A stretch of DNA of 64,000 bases, from positions 434,001-498,000 of the forward strand of contig NZ_JAMJWG010000004.1 of assembly GCF_024435355.1 (NCBI RefSeq), read 5' to 3'. The notes beneath the pieces are model-generated. The model was not told the origin of the DNA. It was given only the letters and a program-made list of their open reading frames with translations, and made no database searches. This document shows, one piece after another, positions 25,255 through 33,780 of the stretch. A program made the translations under genes and the position numbers. Every line of letters begins with the position of its first letter. Within the stretch, counting starts at the first letter, position 1. Origin of the DNA: Streptomyces odontomachi (GTDB lineage Bacteria; Actinomycetota; Actinomycetes; Streptomycetales; Streptomycetaceae).

Positions 25255-26018
25255 CTGTCGCCGTCCCGCCCCCGCGGCAGCCGGAGCGTGTAGCCGACCC
25301 CGCGCACGGTGTGGATCAGCGGGACGCCGAGCGAGTCGACCTTCTTGCGCAGGTAGTAGATGTAGCTCTCGACGATCCGGCTGTCCCCGCCGAAGTCGTA
25401 CGACCACACCCGGTCCAGGATCTGTGCCTTGCTGACCACCCGACCGGGGTTCTCCATCAGGAACCCCAGCAGCTTGAACTCGGTCGGCGACAGCGCCACC
25501 AGCCGTCCGCCCCGGCGCACCTCGTGCGCTTCCTCGTCCCACTCCAGGTCGGCCAGGTGCAGCAGCCCGCCGCGCACCGGCGGCTCGGGCGCCGGTGCAG
25601 GTGGCCGTGCCGACGTCCGGCGCAGGATGGCCCGGATCCGCAGCACCAGCTCCTCCAGGCTGAACGGCTTGCTGACGTAGTCGTCCCCGCCCGCCGTCAG
25701 CCCGGCGACCCGGTCGGCGACGGTGTCCTTGGCGGTGAGGAAGAGCACCGGCACGTCCCGTCCGCCGGCGCGCAGTCGCCGCGCGACCTCGTAGCCGTCC
25801 AGGTCGGGCAGCATCACGTCCAGCACCACGAGCGCGGGGTCGGCCCGGTCGGCGGCGGCCAGCGCCTCGTAGCCGCCGGCCGCGGCGACGGCGTGGAATC
25901 CGACGAGGCGCAGCGTCTGGGAGAGCAGGTCCCGGATGTTCTCCTCGTCGTCGACGACCAGGACGGTGCTGCGCTCGGCGCCCTCGTCGTGGCCACTGAC
26001 GGTGTGATGGTCCCTCAC
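25251..26018 (-). CDS. OmpR/PhoB-type response regulator
   Basis: A 255-residue regulator. The receiver domain (about 18-130) has the acidic pair DDE (23-25), phospho-acceptor Asp67 in VVLDVML, Thr in FLTAKD and Lys117 in YVSKPF. The winged-helix domain (about 155-245) contains LSPTEFKLLGFLMENPGRVVS and YIYYLRKKVD, typical of OmpR/PhoB. The GTG at 26018 is used here; a later start in the polar 15-residue tail cannot be excluded. It is the first gene of the pair with the kinase. A palindromic motif lies 27 nt upstream, which suggests autoregulation. Confidence 0.94.
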   Translation of the reverse strand: MRDHHTVSGHDEGAERSTVLVVDDEENIRDLLSQTLRLVGFHAVAAAGGYEALAAADRADPALVVLDVMLPDLDGYEVARRLRAGGRDVPVLFLTAKDTVADRVAGLTAGGDDYVSKPFSLEELVLRIRAILRRTSARPPAPAPEPPVRGGLLHLADLEWDEEAHEVRRGGRLVALSPTEFKLLGFLMENPGRVVSKAQILDRVWSYDFGGDSRIVESYIYYLRKKVDSLGVPLIHTVRGVGYTLRLPRGRDGDR

Positions 26019-26044
26019 GCCGTCTGTCTATCCGTCCAACCTCA

Positions 26045-26058
26045 AAGGTTCCTGAGAA
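26045..26058. promoter_or_regulatory. Putative response-regulator site, copy 1
   Basis: AAGGTTCCTGAGAA, containing the inverted repeat GGTTC-N4-GAACC (read on the minus strand), flanked by TTGAGGT direct repeats at about 22-bp spacing. It lies 27 nt before the regulator start. The matching copy is at 23597-23610. Confidence 0.6.
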
Positions 26059-26097
26059 CCACCTCAAGAATCCGACAAGGGCTCCGGGCGGCCGACG

Positions 26098-26346
26098 TCA
26101 ACGCGCGGAGGGCGCGCGGCGGCACGCCCTCCGCGCCGCCGCCAGGTCCGCACGGAGCCGATCCTCCGTCGCCGTCGACGGATCCGAGTACTGGCCCGTG
26201 AGGCAGACGGGGCCCGTGTACCCGAGCGTGGGCAGCGTGCCGAGCGCCGCCGACCAGTCGGCGAGCCCCTCGGTGCCGGCCACGAACCAGGTCCGCCAGC
26301 CCCCGCCGACCTGCGCGGGGTCGCCCGCGGTGCCGGAGGCCGAGCA
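26098..26346 (-). pseudogene. C-terminal remnant of a sugar phosphate isomerase/epimerase
   Basis: The minus-strand frame reads GGGWRTWFVAGTEGLADWSA, then a segment ending GYTGPVCLTGQYSD and a helix, with a stop at 26098. This matches the last strand and helices of the xylose-isomerase-like TIM-barrel family (sugar phosphate isomerase/epimerase). An in-frame TGA at 26347-26349 closes the frame upstream and no N-terminal 200 residues exist in any frame, so only about 82 codons survive. It marks the junction with the lower-GC metabolic operon to the right. Confidence 0.65.
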
Positions 26347-26459
26347 TCAGCGACTGGGCGGCCGCAGCCTGCCTCGCCGGCGTAATCACATTTCTGCGGC
26401 ATTGCTTCACCACCGGAATTCACCGGGCCGTGCCGCCGACGGGTCGGGAGTGGCCTCCG

Positions 26460-26488
26460 GGTGTACATGCATATGGATTACGTACACC
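26460..26488. promoter_or_regulatory. Inverted repeat GGTGTAC-N15-GTACACC
   Basis: Perfect 7-bp arms around a 15-bp AT-rich centre. The arms recall GntR-family half-sites (GT-x-TAC). It could be an operator for the downstream operon or the orphan site of the lost sugar gene. No regulator gene is adjacent. Confidence 0.45.
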
Positions 26489-26624
26489 ACACGCTTGGCC
26501 GGTGGCTTGTTTTCGATGGCTAATTCATGACGGCACCAGGTAAACGGAACCGAGGTTTCCTGTCCGCCTCAAGACATGCGGCCGTCGACGCCCGTGTGAC
26601 GTCCCCCACCCTATGTATGTGATG

Positions 26625-26653
26625 TTGCGTCAGACGACGGCCGCCACTAGCGT
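26625..26653 (+). promoter_or_regulatory. Promoter of the C26-GNAT-FAD-PLP-EamA operon
   Basis: TTGCGT and TAGCGT hexamers with exactly 17 bp between them, a housekeeping-sigma-like arrangement. Transcription would start near 26660, about 38 nt before the first ATG. Confidence 0.6.
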
Positions 26654-26697
26654 GCCGAACGGCCGCGCTTTCCCCTTTGCACAAGGAACCCGTCTGT

Positions 26698-27408
26698 ATG
26701 AAACCGCTGATCGGAATCACCTCACGATTCCGTACGGCCATGCAAAGCCACGCCCTTCACCGGGGTTATGTCGACCAGGTCGTTCGGGCCGGCGGAGTGC
26801 CGATCATCATTCCCTGCATCGACGAGAATCTCTGCGATCCCTTTCTGTCGCGCATCGACGGACTCCTCCTCACCGGCGGCGAGGACATGGACCCCGCCTA
26901 TTGCACGGGGACCACACGGCAGGACGGATACCAATACCATCCCACCCGCGACGCATTCGAGCTTTCCCTCACCACGGCGGCCCTTGCAGCGGGGCTGCCC
27001 ACGCTCGGCGTCTGCCGCGGCTGCCAGGTCCTGTACGCCGCCACCGGGAATCCGCTGATCTCCCACGTTCCGGATGTCAACGACGGCCTGGTTGACCACC
27101 GCAAGTCGCTCTCGGAACCGTCGCGGCACAGCGTCACCCTCACCGGGGGCAGCACGGTCGCGCGCGCCTACCGGCAGCGTTCCATCGACGTCACCTCGTA
27201 CCACCACCAGGGACTCGGGGAGCCGGCAGCCGGCGACTACCGGTGGCGGGTGACGGCCCGTTCCGACGACTCGCTCGGCGAGGCGATCGAGCACGTGGGC
27301 GACGCGTGGGCGGTCGGCGTCCTGTGGCATCCCGAACTCCCCGTACCCGGCGACGACTTCCAGGACCCGCTGGTCGCCGCGTTCGTGGCGGCCGCGGGGG
27401 CGGGCTGA
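26698..27408 (+). CDS. Peptidase C26 / gamma-glutamyl hydrolase (PuuD-like)
   Basis: A 236-residue class I glutamine-amidotransferase-fold hydrolase. The nucleophile is Cys106 in GVCRGCQ; His211 and Glu213 in WHPELP complete the triad. The front LIGITSR and the DGLLLTGGEDMDP segment match the PuuD/gamma-glutamyl-GABA hydrolase group (peptidase C26), which removes gamma-linked glutamate from amines or amino acids. The ATG at 26698 has an AAGGAA site; an in-frame ATG 7 codons earlier is less well placed. GC is lower than in later genes of the window. It is coupled to the next gene by a TGATG overlap. PuuA- or PuuC-like genes are absent, so this is not a full putrescine pathway. Confidence 0.9.
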   Translation: MKPLIGITSRFRTAMQSHALHRGYVDQVVRAGGVPIIIPCIDENLCDPFLSRIDGLLLTGGEDMDPAYCTGTTRQDGYQYHPTRDAFELSLTTAALAAGLPTLGVCRGCQVLYAATGNPLISHVPDVNDGLVDHRKSLSEPSRHSVTLTGGSTVARAYRQRSIDVTSYHHQGLGEPAAGDYRWRVTARSDDSLGEAIEHVGDAWAVGVLWHPELPVPGDDFQDPLVAAFVAAAGAG

Positions 27409-28085
27409 TGTTCGACGTCCGGCGGCTCGGTCCGGGTGACCTCGGGCTGATCCTGGAACTCCAGGAACGCATCACGTCGTCCCTCGCTGACAAGGACGTC
27501 TTCCAGACCAGTACGCCCGAGTTCATCTCGTACTGCCTCGCCGGCGGCGGGCGCTGTTACGGCGTGGCGCACGGACCCGACACGGTGGCCTACCGCATGG
27601 TCTATTTTCCACGCGACCGCGCTTACAACCTGGCGAAGGACACCTCGCTCCCCGCCTCCGCATACGGCCAGGTCGGACACTGGGACACCATCGCCGTCAT
27701 GCCCCGGTGGCGCGGTCACGGTCTCGCCCGGACCCTGAACGCCAGAGCCCTGGCCGATCTCGCCGGCACGGATATCCGGCATCTTTTCTCCACCAGTTCC
27801 CCGGAGAATCCGCATGGCGTCAGGACGCTGATCGAAACGGGTTTCCGTCCCGTCCGGCTCGTCCGGAAATTCGGCGGCAAGCTCCGGTTCCTCCTCTACC
27901 GGCCCCGGCCGGCCGGTTGGCCACCCCATCCGCCCGGCGACCGAACAGAGCGGATCGTCGCCCTCTCGGCCACCGGCGAACTCGACGACGCATTCCATGA
28001 CGGCTGGACCGGCGTCGGCATCACCATCGACGGCCCCAGGTCGGCGTATCTCCGGATGGCACGCCAGCCGCCGCCCTTTCGGTAA
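27408..28085 (+). CDS. GNAT-family N-acetyltransferase
   Basis: A 225-residue acyltransferase. The acetyl-CoA loop is PRWRGHGLARTLNARAL (about 99-115), preceded by the strand VGHWDTIAVM. The fold ends with FSTSSPENPHGVRTLIETGF. About 55 residues after the core (from RPRPAGWPPHPPGD) are extra and end in a possible short strand-rich domain. The ATG overlaps the hydrolase stop (TGATG), so both proteins are translated together. The acceptor is likely an amine made or trimmed in this operon, by inference. Confidence 0.87.
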   Translation: MFDVRRLGPGDLGLILELQERITSSLADKDVFQTSTPEFISYCLAGGGRCYGVAHGPDTVAYRMVYFPRDRAYNLAKDTSLPASAYGQVGHWDTIAVMPRWRGHGLARTLNARALADLAGTDIRHLFSTSSPENPHGVRTLIETGFRPVRLVRKFGGKLRFLLYRPRPAGWPPHPPGDRTERIVALSATGELDDAFHDGWTGVGITIDGPRSAYLRMARQPPPFR

Positions 28086-28147
28086 CGCGGCAGCTCCGAA
28101 TCCCCCACGCCCCGCACCCCTGCACCCCCACACAGAAGACCCCTGCC

Positions 28148-29917
28148 ATGAACATACTCATCGCCATGCCCGTTTCCCGGTTGGAGAGTTCTGACTTCCT
28201 GCGCTCCGGAAACGTCATATACGACCCCGCGCTGAACACCGCGCCGCCCGAAGCGGTGTCGGCCGCCCTGCTGCGGCACGGCGCGCAGGCCCTCATCACC
28301 CCGCGGCGACCGCATGACCTGCTGCTCAGGCGCTGGTCGGCGGACGTGCCCGGGACGAAGTTCCTCTCCTACGTGACCGGGCTTCCCGGCCCGCCCGGTC
28401 ACCCGGACATCGAGGAGTTCCGCCAGAACGACACCGGTCTGGAGTCGACGGCGACGGCCCTGGGCAACTGCGAGCGGCAGTTCGCCCTGGCCCGGGCCGC
28501 TTCCGCCCGGCCGGCCGCGTCCCGATCGGGCGGGCGCGACGTCGTGCTGGTCGGAGCCGGCATCGTGAACCTGGTGACGGCGCTCCACCTCCACGAGGCC
28601 GGCTACCGCGTCACGGTCATGGACCGCTCCCCCGCCCCCGGCGGTGCCGACTGGCGCCGCTACGGCTGCACCCACGCCGGGGACGACGCGCGGATGTTCA
28701 CGTTCACCGAGATGGACAGCTACAACAACCAGGACTTCCACGGCCGCGCACCGGACGTCTTCCGGCTCCCGGTCGAGAAGAAGGGGTGGCTGGCCACCGG
28801 CGACCGGCTGCTGTCCGGGGAGGAGCGGGTGTGGATCGAGGAGTACGAACGCGTACCGTCCTGGCTCGCCCGCGCCTACAACCAGGACATCTTCGCGTTC
28901 ACCGCCGAGGCGTACGACGGGTGGACGCAGCTGAGGCACACCCACCCCGGACTCTTCGAGGACGTGGTCTTCACCGAGGGCATCCTGCGGGTCTACGGCG
29001 ATCCCGACCACTACGCGGCCGCCCTGGCCCGGCACCGTGCCCTGGGTGCCGTGCTGCGCCAGCCGACCCCGCAGGAGCTGGCCGCGGAGTTCCCCGGCCT
29101 GGCCGGGCCGCTCGACGCGGGGACGCTGGCCGGCGGCTTCCTCGTGCCGGGCTTCACGGTGGGCGTCCACAGGTTCGCGCAGCGGATCATCTCCTTCCTC
29201 ACGGCCCGGGGAGTCGAGTTCCACTGGGACGCCCCGGTGCTCGGCGTCCGGCGCGACCGCTCGGGCCTCGCCACCGGTTTCGACGCCGCCGCCCCGATTC
29301 CCGAGACAGCTCATGTCGTCGCCTCACCCGGCTGCCACGACCGTGCGCTGCTCGAAGGGTCGCCGTGCGCCGGGAAGATCCATGGTGTGCTCGGTGGCTG
29401 GATACGGATCGGCAACGACGTCACGGGCCTGACCCGATCGCTCAAGGTCGGCCGCAAGGGTCATGTGACGGAGGACGCCAACGTGACCGTCGCCCTCGAC
29501 GCCGACGGCCGGTCGACGCTGATCGTCGGCTCCGGCTACGGCTACACCGGGGCCACCGCCGAACCCGACGAGGCACAGCTCGCCGCCATGAGGTCCGGCA
29601 TCCTCGACACCGTCGAACGGCTCTTCCCCGGCCAGCGGGCCCTTCCCCCGTCGTCCGGGCCCGGCGACAACTACGGCTTCAAGTACTGCGTCCGGCCGTG
29701 GACCGCGACCTCGCTCGGCCTCCACCACGCGGAGGCGACCGCACACGAGCGCCTCTTCGTCGTCAACGGCGGCCACAACACCGGCGGCTTCGCCCAGTCA
29801 CCCGCGATAGCCCGTGCCGTGCTCGCCTCCCTCGACGGACGACCGCACCCGATGCACGCGCTCTACCACCCCGAACGCTTCACCACTTTCATGGCGGACG
29901 CCCCACTCTCCCCGTGA
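28148..29917 (+). CDS. FAD-dependent oxidoreductase (DAO family) with N-terminal extension
   Basis: A 589-residue flavoenzyme. The FAD-binding Rossmann motif is VVLVGAGIVNLVTALHLHEA (about 132-151; the third Gly is Asn), with the acidic end of strand 2 at VMDRS. The C-terminal part holds the DAO-type YGFKYCVRPWTATSLGL and the FAD-closing LFVVNGGHNTGGFAQSPAIA. The class oxidises amines or amino acids. The first ~115 residues (MNILIAMPVSRLESSDFLRS onward) form a separate domain that in parts recalls the substrate-binding domain of 2-hydroxyacid dehydrogenases (ALITPRRPHDLLLRRW). Such an extension is unusual. It is separated from the GNAT gene by 62 nt and from the decarboxylase by 30 nt. Confidence 0.85.
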   Translation: MNILIAMPVSRLESSDFLRSGNVIYDPALNTAPPEAVSAALLRHGAQALITPRRPHDLLLRRWSADVPGTKFLSYVTGLPGPPGHPDIEEFRQNDTGLESTATALGNCERQFALARAASARPAASRSGGRDVVLVGAGIVNLVTALHLHEAGYRVTVMDRSPAPGGADWRRYGCTHAGDDARMFTFTEMDSYNNQDFHGRAPDVFRLPVEKKGWLATGDRLLSGEERVWIEEYERVPSWLARAYNQDIFAFTAEAYDGWTQLRHTHPGLFEDVVFTEGILRVYGDPDHYAAALARHRALGAVLRQPTPQELAAEFPGLAGPLDAGTLAGGFLVPGFTVGVHRFAQRIISFLTARGVEFHWDAPVLGVRRDRSGLATGFDAAAPIPETAHVVASPGCHDRALLEGSPCAGKIHGVLGGWIRIGNDVTGLTRSLKVGRKGHVTEDANVTVALDADGRSTLIVGSGYGYTGATAEPDEAQLAAMRSGILDTVERLFPGQRALPPSSGPGDNYGFKYCVRPWTATSLGLHHAEATAHERLFVVNGGHNTGGFAQSPAIARAVLASLDGRPHPMHALYHPERFTTFMADAPLSP

Positions 29918-29947
29918 CCGCCGTCGACACGAGCTTGGAGGCCCACC

Positions 29948-31420
29948 ATGGTGGACTCGCACACCGGAGCCGGTTCCCTCGATCCCGCGGACTGGGAGGA
30001 GTTCAGGACCCTGGGCAAGCGCATCATCGACGACATGGCCGACTATCTGTCCGGCATCCGTGACCGGCCGGTGTGGCAACCGGTCCCCGACTCCGTACGC
30101 GCCTCGCTCGGTACCGGTCTGCCGCTGACCGGCACCCCGCTGGAGGAGGTGTACGAGGAGTTCCGTGCGACGGTCCTGCCCTACCCACGGGGCAACATCC
30201 ATCCGCGGTTCTGGGGTTGGGTGAACGGTTCGGGGGTACCCGCCGCTGCCTATGCCGACCTCCTCGCCTCCGTCATCAACTGCACCCTGGGCTCGGGTGG
30301 GAACGCGGCCATGATGGTCGAGCAGCAGGTGCTCGACTGGCTGAAGCAGGCCATGCGCTGGCCTGCCACCGGCTCGGGCCTGCTGACCAGCGGCGCGTCG
30401 ATGGGACACATCGTCGCGCTCGCCACCGCACGCGAGGCCGGGAGCGCGACGGCGGACATCCGCGCCCGGGGCGCCCTCGGCGCCGGCCACCAGTACACCG
30501 TCTACGGCTCCAGCGAGACCCACCACTCGATGGAGAAGGCGGTCGAGCTGCTGGGCATCGGCAGCGACCACTTCCGGCAGATCCCCGTCGACGCGGACTT
30601 CAGGATCGACGTCGACGCGCTGCGGACCGCCGTCCGGCAGGACCGTGCCGCCGGCCTCAGGCCGTTGTGCCTGGTGGGGAACGCCGGCACCGTCAACACC
30701 GGTGCCGTCGATCCGCTGGAGGACCTGCTGGCCGTCGCACGCGAAGAAGACCTGTGGTTCCACGTCGACGGCGCGTTCGGTGCGTTCGCGCAGCTGCTGC
30801 CGGACGGCCGGACCCTGCTGGCCGGCATGGCCGAGGCCGACTCGCTCGTCTTCGACCTGCACAAGTGGCTGTACATGCCGTTCGACGCCAGCTGCCTGCT
30901 GGTGCGGGCGCCCGGCGCGCTGGAGAACGCCTTCAGTTCCAGCGCCGACTACATCAGCAGCACGGCGCAGGGCCCCGCCTCGTACCCGGTCGCCTTCTCC
31001 GACCGCGGTATCGAGCAGTCCCGGCCGTTCCGCGCGCTCAAGGTGTGGTTCGCCCTCAAGGCCCACGGCATCGACACGTTCGCAGAGACCATCGCCGGGA
31101 ACATCGACCAGATCGGCTATCTGACGAAGCTGGCCGACGGTTCCGACCGGCTCGAGGTCGTCTCCCGCAGCGCCCTCAACATCGTGTGCTTCCGCTACGT
31201 CTGGCCGGACGCCACACCGGACGCTCTCAACCGGGTGAACCAGGCCATCCTGTCACGGCTGCAAGTGACGGGCCTGGCCATGCCGTCCCATACGGTGATC
31301 GACGGCAGGTTCGTCCTGCGCGTCGCCAACAACAACCACAGGTCGACCAGGGCCGACTTCGACTTCCTGGTCGAGCAGGTGCACGCGATCGGGGACGAAC
31401 TGCTCGCGTCGTCGACGTGA
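29948..31420 (+). CDS. PLP-dependent amino-acid decarboxylase (group II)
   Basis: A 490-residue fold-type I PLP enzyme of the aromatic-L-amino-acid decarboxylase group. Key residues: His193 (ring stacking, ETHHS), Asp274 (pyridine nitrogen, HVDGAFG) and Lys306 (Schiff base, DLHKWLYMPFD). The N-terminal HPRFWGWVNGSG and the TSGASMGHIVAL phosphate-binding loop are typical. The ATG at 29948 has TTGGAGG upstream. The substrate could be tryptophan, tyrosine, phenylalanine, DOPA, histidine or glutamate; the FxG-W pattern suggests an aromatic or related residue but does not prove it. It is the fourth gene of the operon and would supply the amine. Confidence 0.92.
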   Translation: MVDSHTGAGSLDPADWEEFRTLGKRIIDDMADYLSGIRDRPVWQPVPDSVRASLGTGLPLTGTPLEEVYEEFRATVLPYPRGNIHPRFWGWVNGSGVPAAAYADLLASVINCTLGSGGNAAMMVEQQVLDWLKQAMRWPATGSGLLTSGASMGHIVALATAREAGSATADIRARGALGAGHQYTVYGSSETHHSMEKAVELLGIGSDHFRQIPVDADFRIDVDALRTAVRQDRAAGLRPLCLVGNAGTVNTGAVDPLEDLLAVAREEDLWFHVDGAFGAFAQLLPDGRTLLAGMAEADSLVFDLHKWLYMPFDASCLLVRAPGALENAFSSSADYISSTAQGPASYPVAFSDRGIEQSRPFRALKVWFALKAHGIDTFAETIAGNIDQIGYLTKLADGSDRLEVVSRSALNIVCFRYVWPDATPDALNRVNQAILSRLQVTGLAMPSHTVIDGRFVLRVANNNHRSTRADFDFLVEQVHAIGDELLASST

Positions 31421-31464
31421 CGCCCCGCGCACCAGGAGAGGCAGACCGAGGACTGGGGGAGCAC

Positions 31465-32496
31465 ATGGAGCAGCCGGGCCGGCAGACCGCCACGGATCCC
31501 ACCACCCGTCCGGACGCCCCGGCGGCTCCGGCGGACAGACTGCGACGCGCCACTCCGGCCCTGGTGGGGGTGGCGGCGGCGCTGGTGGCGACGTCCCTGT
31601 GGGGCTTCACGTTCCTGGGCCCGGTCGCCGTCGCCCCCGTGAACATCTACTACCTGGTCCTGGGCAGGTACACGGTCTTCGGGCTGATGTCAGCGGCCGT
31701 ACTCGCCGGCCGCCCGGACCGGCTGCGCGCGCTCGGCGCCCGCAACGTCGCCAAGGCGCTGCACCTGGGCGTGGTCGGCTACGTCGGCTTCTACCTGCTG
31801 CTGTCGATGTCCGCGTCCGTCGGCGGCGGGGTCCTGGCGTCGACCATGACCGGGCTCATCCCCGTCATGGTCGCGCTCGCGTCCAACGCCATCGAGAAGG
31901 TGTTCCGGTGGCGCCTCTGCCTGATCCCCATCGTCGTGATCTCGGTCGGCCTCTTCCTGGTCAACGGCGGCGGCCACGCCTTCGGGTCGGACACCAGCGG
32001 ACGCACCCGCCTCACCGGTGCGGCGCTCGGGTTCGCCGCATGTCTCGCGTGGTCCTACTTCGTCATCGCCAACCGGATCACCATGAAGCAGGTGGGCTCC
32101 GCCCTCCACAACAGCACCTGGACCGCGTGCATCGGGCTCGGGGCCTTCGGCAGCTCGCTGGTGCTGCTGCCGCTGGCGCAGTCCGCGGGCGGCAGGTCAC
32201 CGTTCGCCTCCGGCCATGCCCTGTGGCCGTTCGTGGCCTGGTGCGTGGCGCTGGCGCTGCTCGGGTCGTGGTGCGCCACCTGGTTCTGGAACATCGCGTC
32301 CGGACGCCTGCCGTCGACGGTGATGGCACCGATCATCGGGATGGAAGCGGTGTTCGGGGCGTTCTTCAACCTGCTGTGGCTCCGGCGCATGCCCACGGCG
32401 GCGGAGTTCTGGGGCGGCGTCCTGGTCATCGGCGGCGTCTTCCTCAGCGTCCACATCTTCGACCGCGCACGGCTGCCGGAAGCGTCCGGAAGCTGA
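31465..32496 (+). CDS. EamA/DMT-family transporter
   Basis: A 343-residue membrane protein with about 10 helices in two EamA repeats (ALVGVAAALVATSLWGFTFLG at the first helix). Such transporters export amino acids, amines or small metabolites. The frame is open far upstream, but the ATG at 31465 has a GGGGGAG site and follows the decarboxylase stop by 44 nt. As the last gene of the operon it is the likely exporter of the final product. Confidence 0.88.
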   Translation: MEQPGRQTATDPTTRPDAPAAPADRLRRATPALVGVAAALVATSLWGFTFLGPVAVAPVNIYYLVLGRYTVFGLMSAAVLAGRPDRLRALGARNVAKALHLGVVGYVGFYLLLSMSASVGGGVLASTMTGLIPVMVALASNAIEKVFRWRLCLIPIVVISVGLFLVNGGGHAFGSDTSGRTRLTGAALGFAACLAWSYFVIANRITMKQVGSALHNSTWTACIGLGAFGSSLVLLPLAQSAGGRSPFASGHALWPFVAWCVALALLGSWCATWFWNIASGRLPSTVMAPIIGMEAVFGAFFNLLWLRRMPTAAEFWGGVLVIGGVFLSVHIFDRARLPEASGS

Positions 32497-32838
32497 CGCG
32501 CCGGCACGGGTCATGGACGCCTGCCGTGGCGGGAGACGTCCCCCGCGGCGACGCGCCCCGTCGGGCGCCGGCCAGCCCCTCCGTCGCCCCGGATCGCATG
32601 CGGTGCAGGGGCTATGGCATAGACGCCGAGATTCCGCTTAACTGGTTTGTGTGACAGCAGTTGTGATCTGAAGTCAGCACTTTCCACCCCACTGACGAGC
32701 AGCCGCCCGCCGCAGCGGAGACGGCTATCAGCGCGACGAACATCCGTCACCTCCCGTTCCGTGAACGTTCAAGCAGGCGTCCCTGCCTGCGCTGTCATGC
32801 GTCCCTAAAGTCCTTGAAGGTTGCGAGAGAAGGGGCCC
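32497..32838. other. Intergenic, no gene seen
   Basis: 342 nt with no convincing gene. A lower-GC patch (about 32600-32690) probably contains promoter elements for the ABC operon. No strong terminator hairpin with a T-tract is seen after the EamA gene. Confidence 0.6.
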
Positions 32839-33780
32839 ATGAACACAGTCCTCGCCATCCGGGCGCGCGGGATCACCAAGTGTTTCGGCGACGTCGTGGC
32901 GCTCGACGGCATCGACCTGGAGGTGCCGCAGGGGCAGGTCCACGGCCTCGTCGGGCCGAACGGCGCCGGTAAGACGACCCTGCTCGGACTCCTGCTGGGC
33001 CTGGCGGTCGCCGACGGCGGCAGCCTGGAGATCCTGGGTTCGCCGGTGGGGCGGGCGCTCGCCGCTCCCGACGGGGTCGCGGGCTTCGTGGACGGGCCCG
33101 GCCTCTACCCCTCGCTCACCGCCCGCCAGAACCTGGCCGCACTCACCGCCCTGTACGGCCGCGACGCACGGATGGCCGGGGTCGACGAGGTGCTCGACGA
33201 GGTCGGGCTCACCGATGTCGCCGACGACCGGGCCCGTGGCTTCTCGCTCGGCATGCGTCAGCGGCTCGGGCTTGCCGCCGCCCTGCTCACCAGGCCGAGG
33301 CTGCTGGTGCTCGACGAACCCTCCAACGGTCTCGACCCGGCCGGCAAGAAACACGTCCACGGTGTCCTCGCCCGGCTCGCTGCGCAGGGCACCAGCGTGG
33401 TGCTCTCCAGCCACCGCATGGACGACGTCGAGGCGCTGTGCTCGGAGGTCACCATCATCGCCGCCGGCCGGGCGGTGTTCTCGGGACCGCTGGACGAGCT
33501 GGCCGCCGAGAACCGTGCACTGGACTACCGGCTGCGCACCTCCGACCCGGAGGCCGCCCGCAAGGTGGCCGCGGACGTCCCCGGGATCCGGCTCGTCGAG
33601 GACGCCGTGGCACGGCAGGGAGCCGAGGCGCTGGTGGTGCGGGCGCAGGTGCCCGCGCTCGACGCCCTGGTGGCGGGGCTGGTGCACGCGGACATCGCGG
33701 TGCGCGAGTTCGCGCCCGTGGTGTCGCCGCTCGAGGCCGCGTTCCTCACCCTCACCGAACCCCAGGAGGCCGGCCGATGA
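32839..33780 (+). CDS. ABC transporter ATPase (drug/antibiotic exporter type)
   Basis: A 313-residue ATPase. Walker A is VGPNGAGKTT, the signature LSLGMRQRL-like (FSLGMRQRLGLAAALL), Walker B LLVLDEPSNGLD and the H-loop VLSSHRMDDVE. The C-terminal ~85 residues (from ALDYRLRTSDPEAARKV) are the extra domain usual in CcmA/DrrA-type exporters. The ATG at 32839 has GAGAAGGGG upstream. The stop overlaps the permease ATG by 4 nt. Confidence 0.93.
   Translation: MNTVLAIRARGITKCFGDVVALDGIDLEVPQGQVHGLVGPNGAGKTTLLGLLLGLAVADGGSLEILGSPVGRALAAPDGVAGFVDGPGLYPSLTARQNLAALTALYGRDARMAGVDEVLDEVGLTDVADDRARGFSLGMRQRLGLAAALLTRPRLLVLDEPSNGLDPAGKKHVHGVLARLAAQGTSVVLSSHRMDDVEALCSEVTIIAAGRAVFSGPLDELAAENRALDYRLRTSDPEAARKVAADVPGIRLVEDAVARQGAEALVVRAQVPALDALVAGLVHADIAVREFAPVVSPLEAAFLTLTEPQEAGR

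Larger units (their letters stand above)
26347..26697. other. Lower-GC junction region with promoter
   Basis: 351 nt without a gene. Base composition drops sharply compared with the flanks. It contains a 7-bp-arm inverted repeat at 26460-26488 and a strong promoter-like pair at 26625-26653 that should drive the following five-gene operon. Confidence 0.6.
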
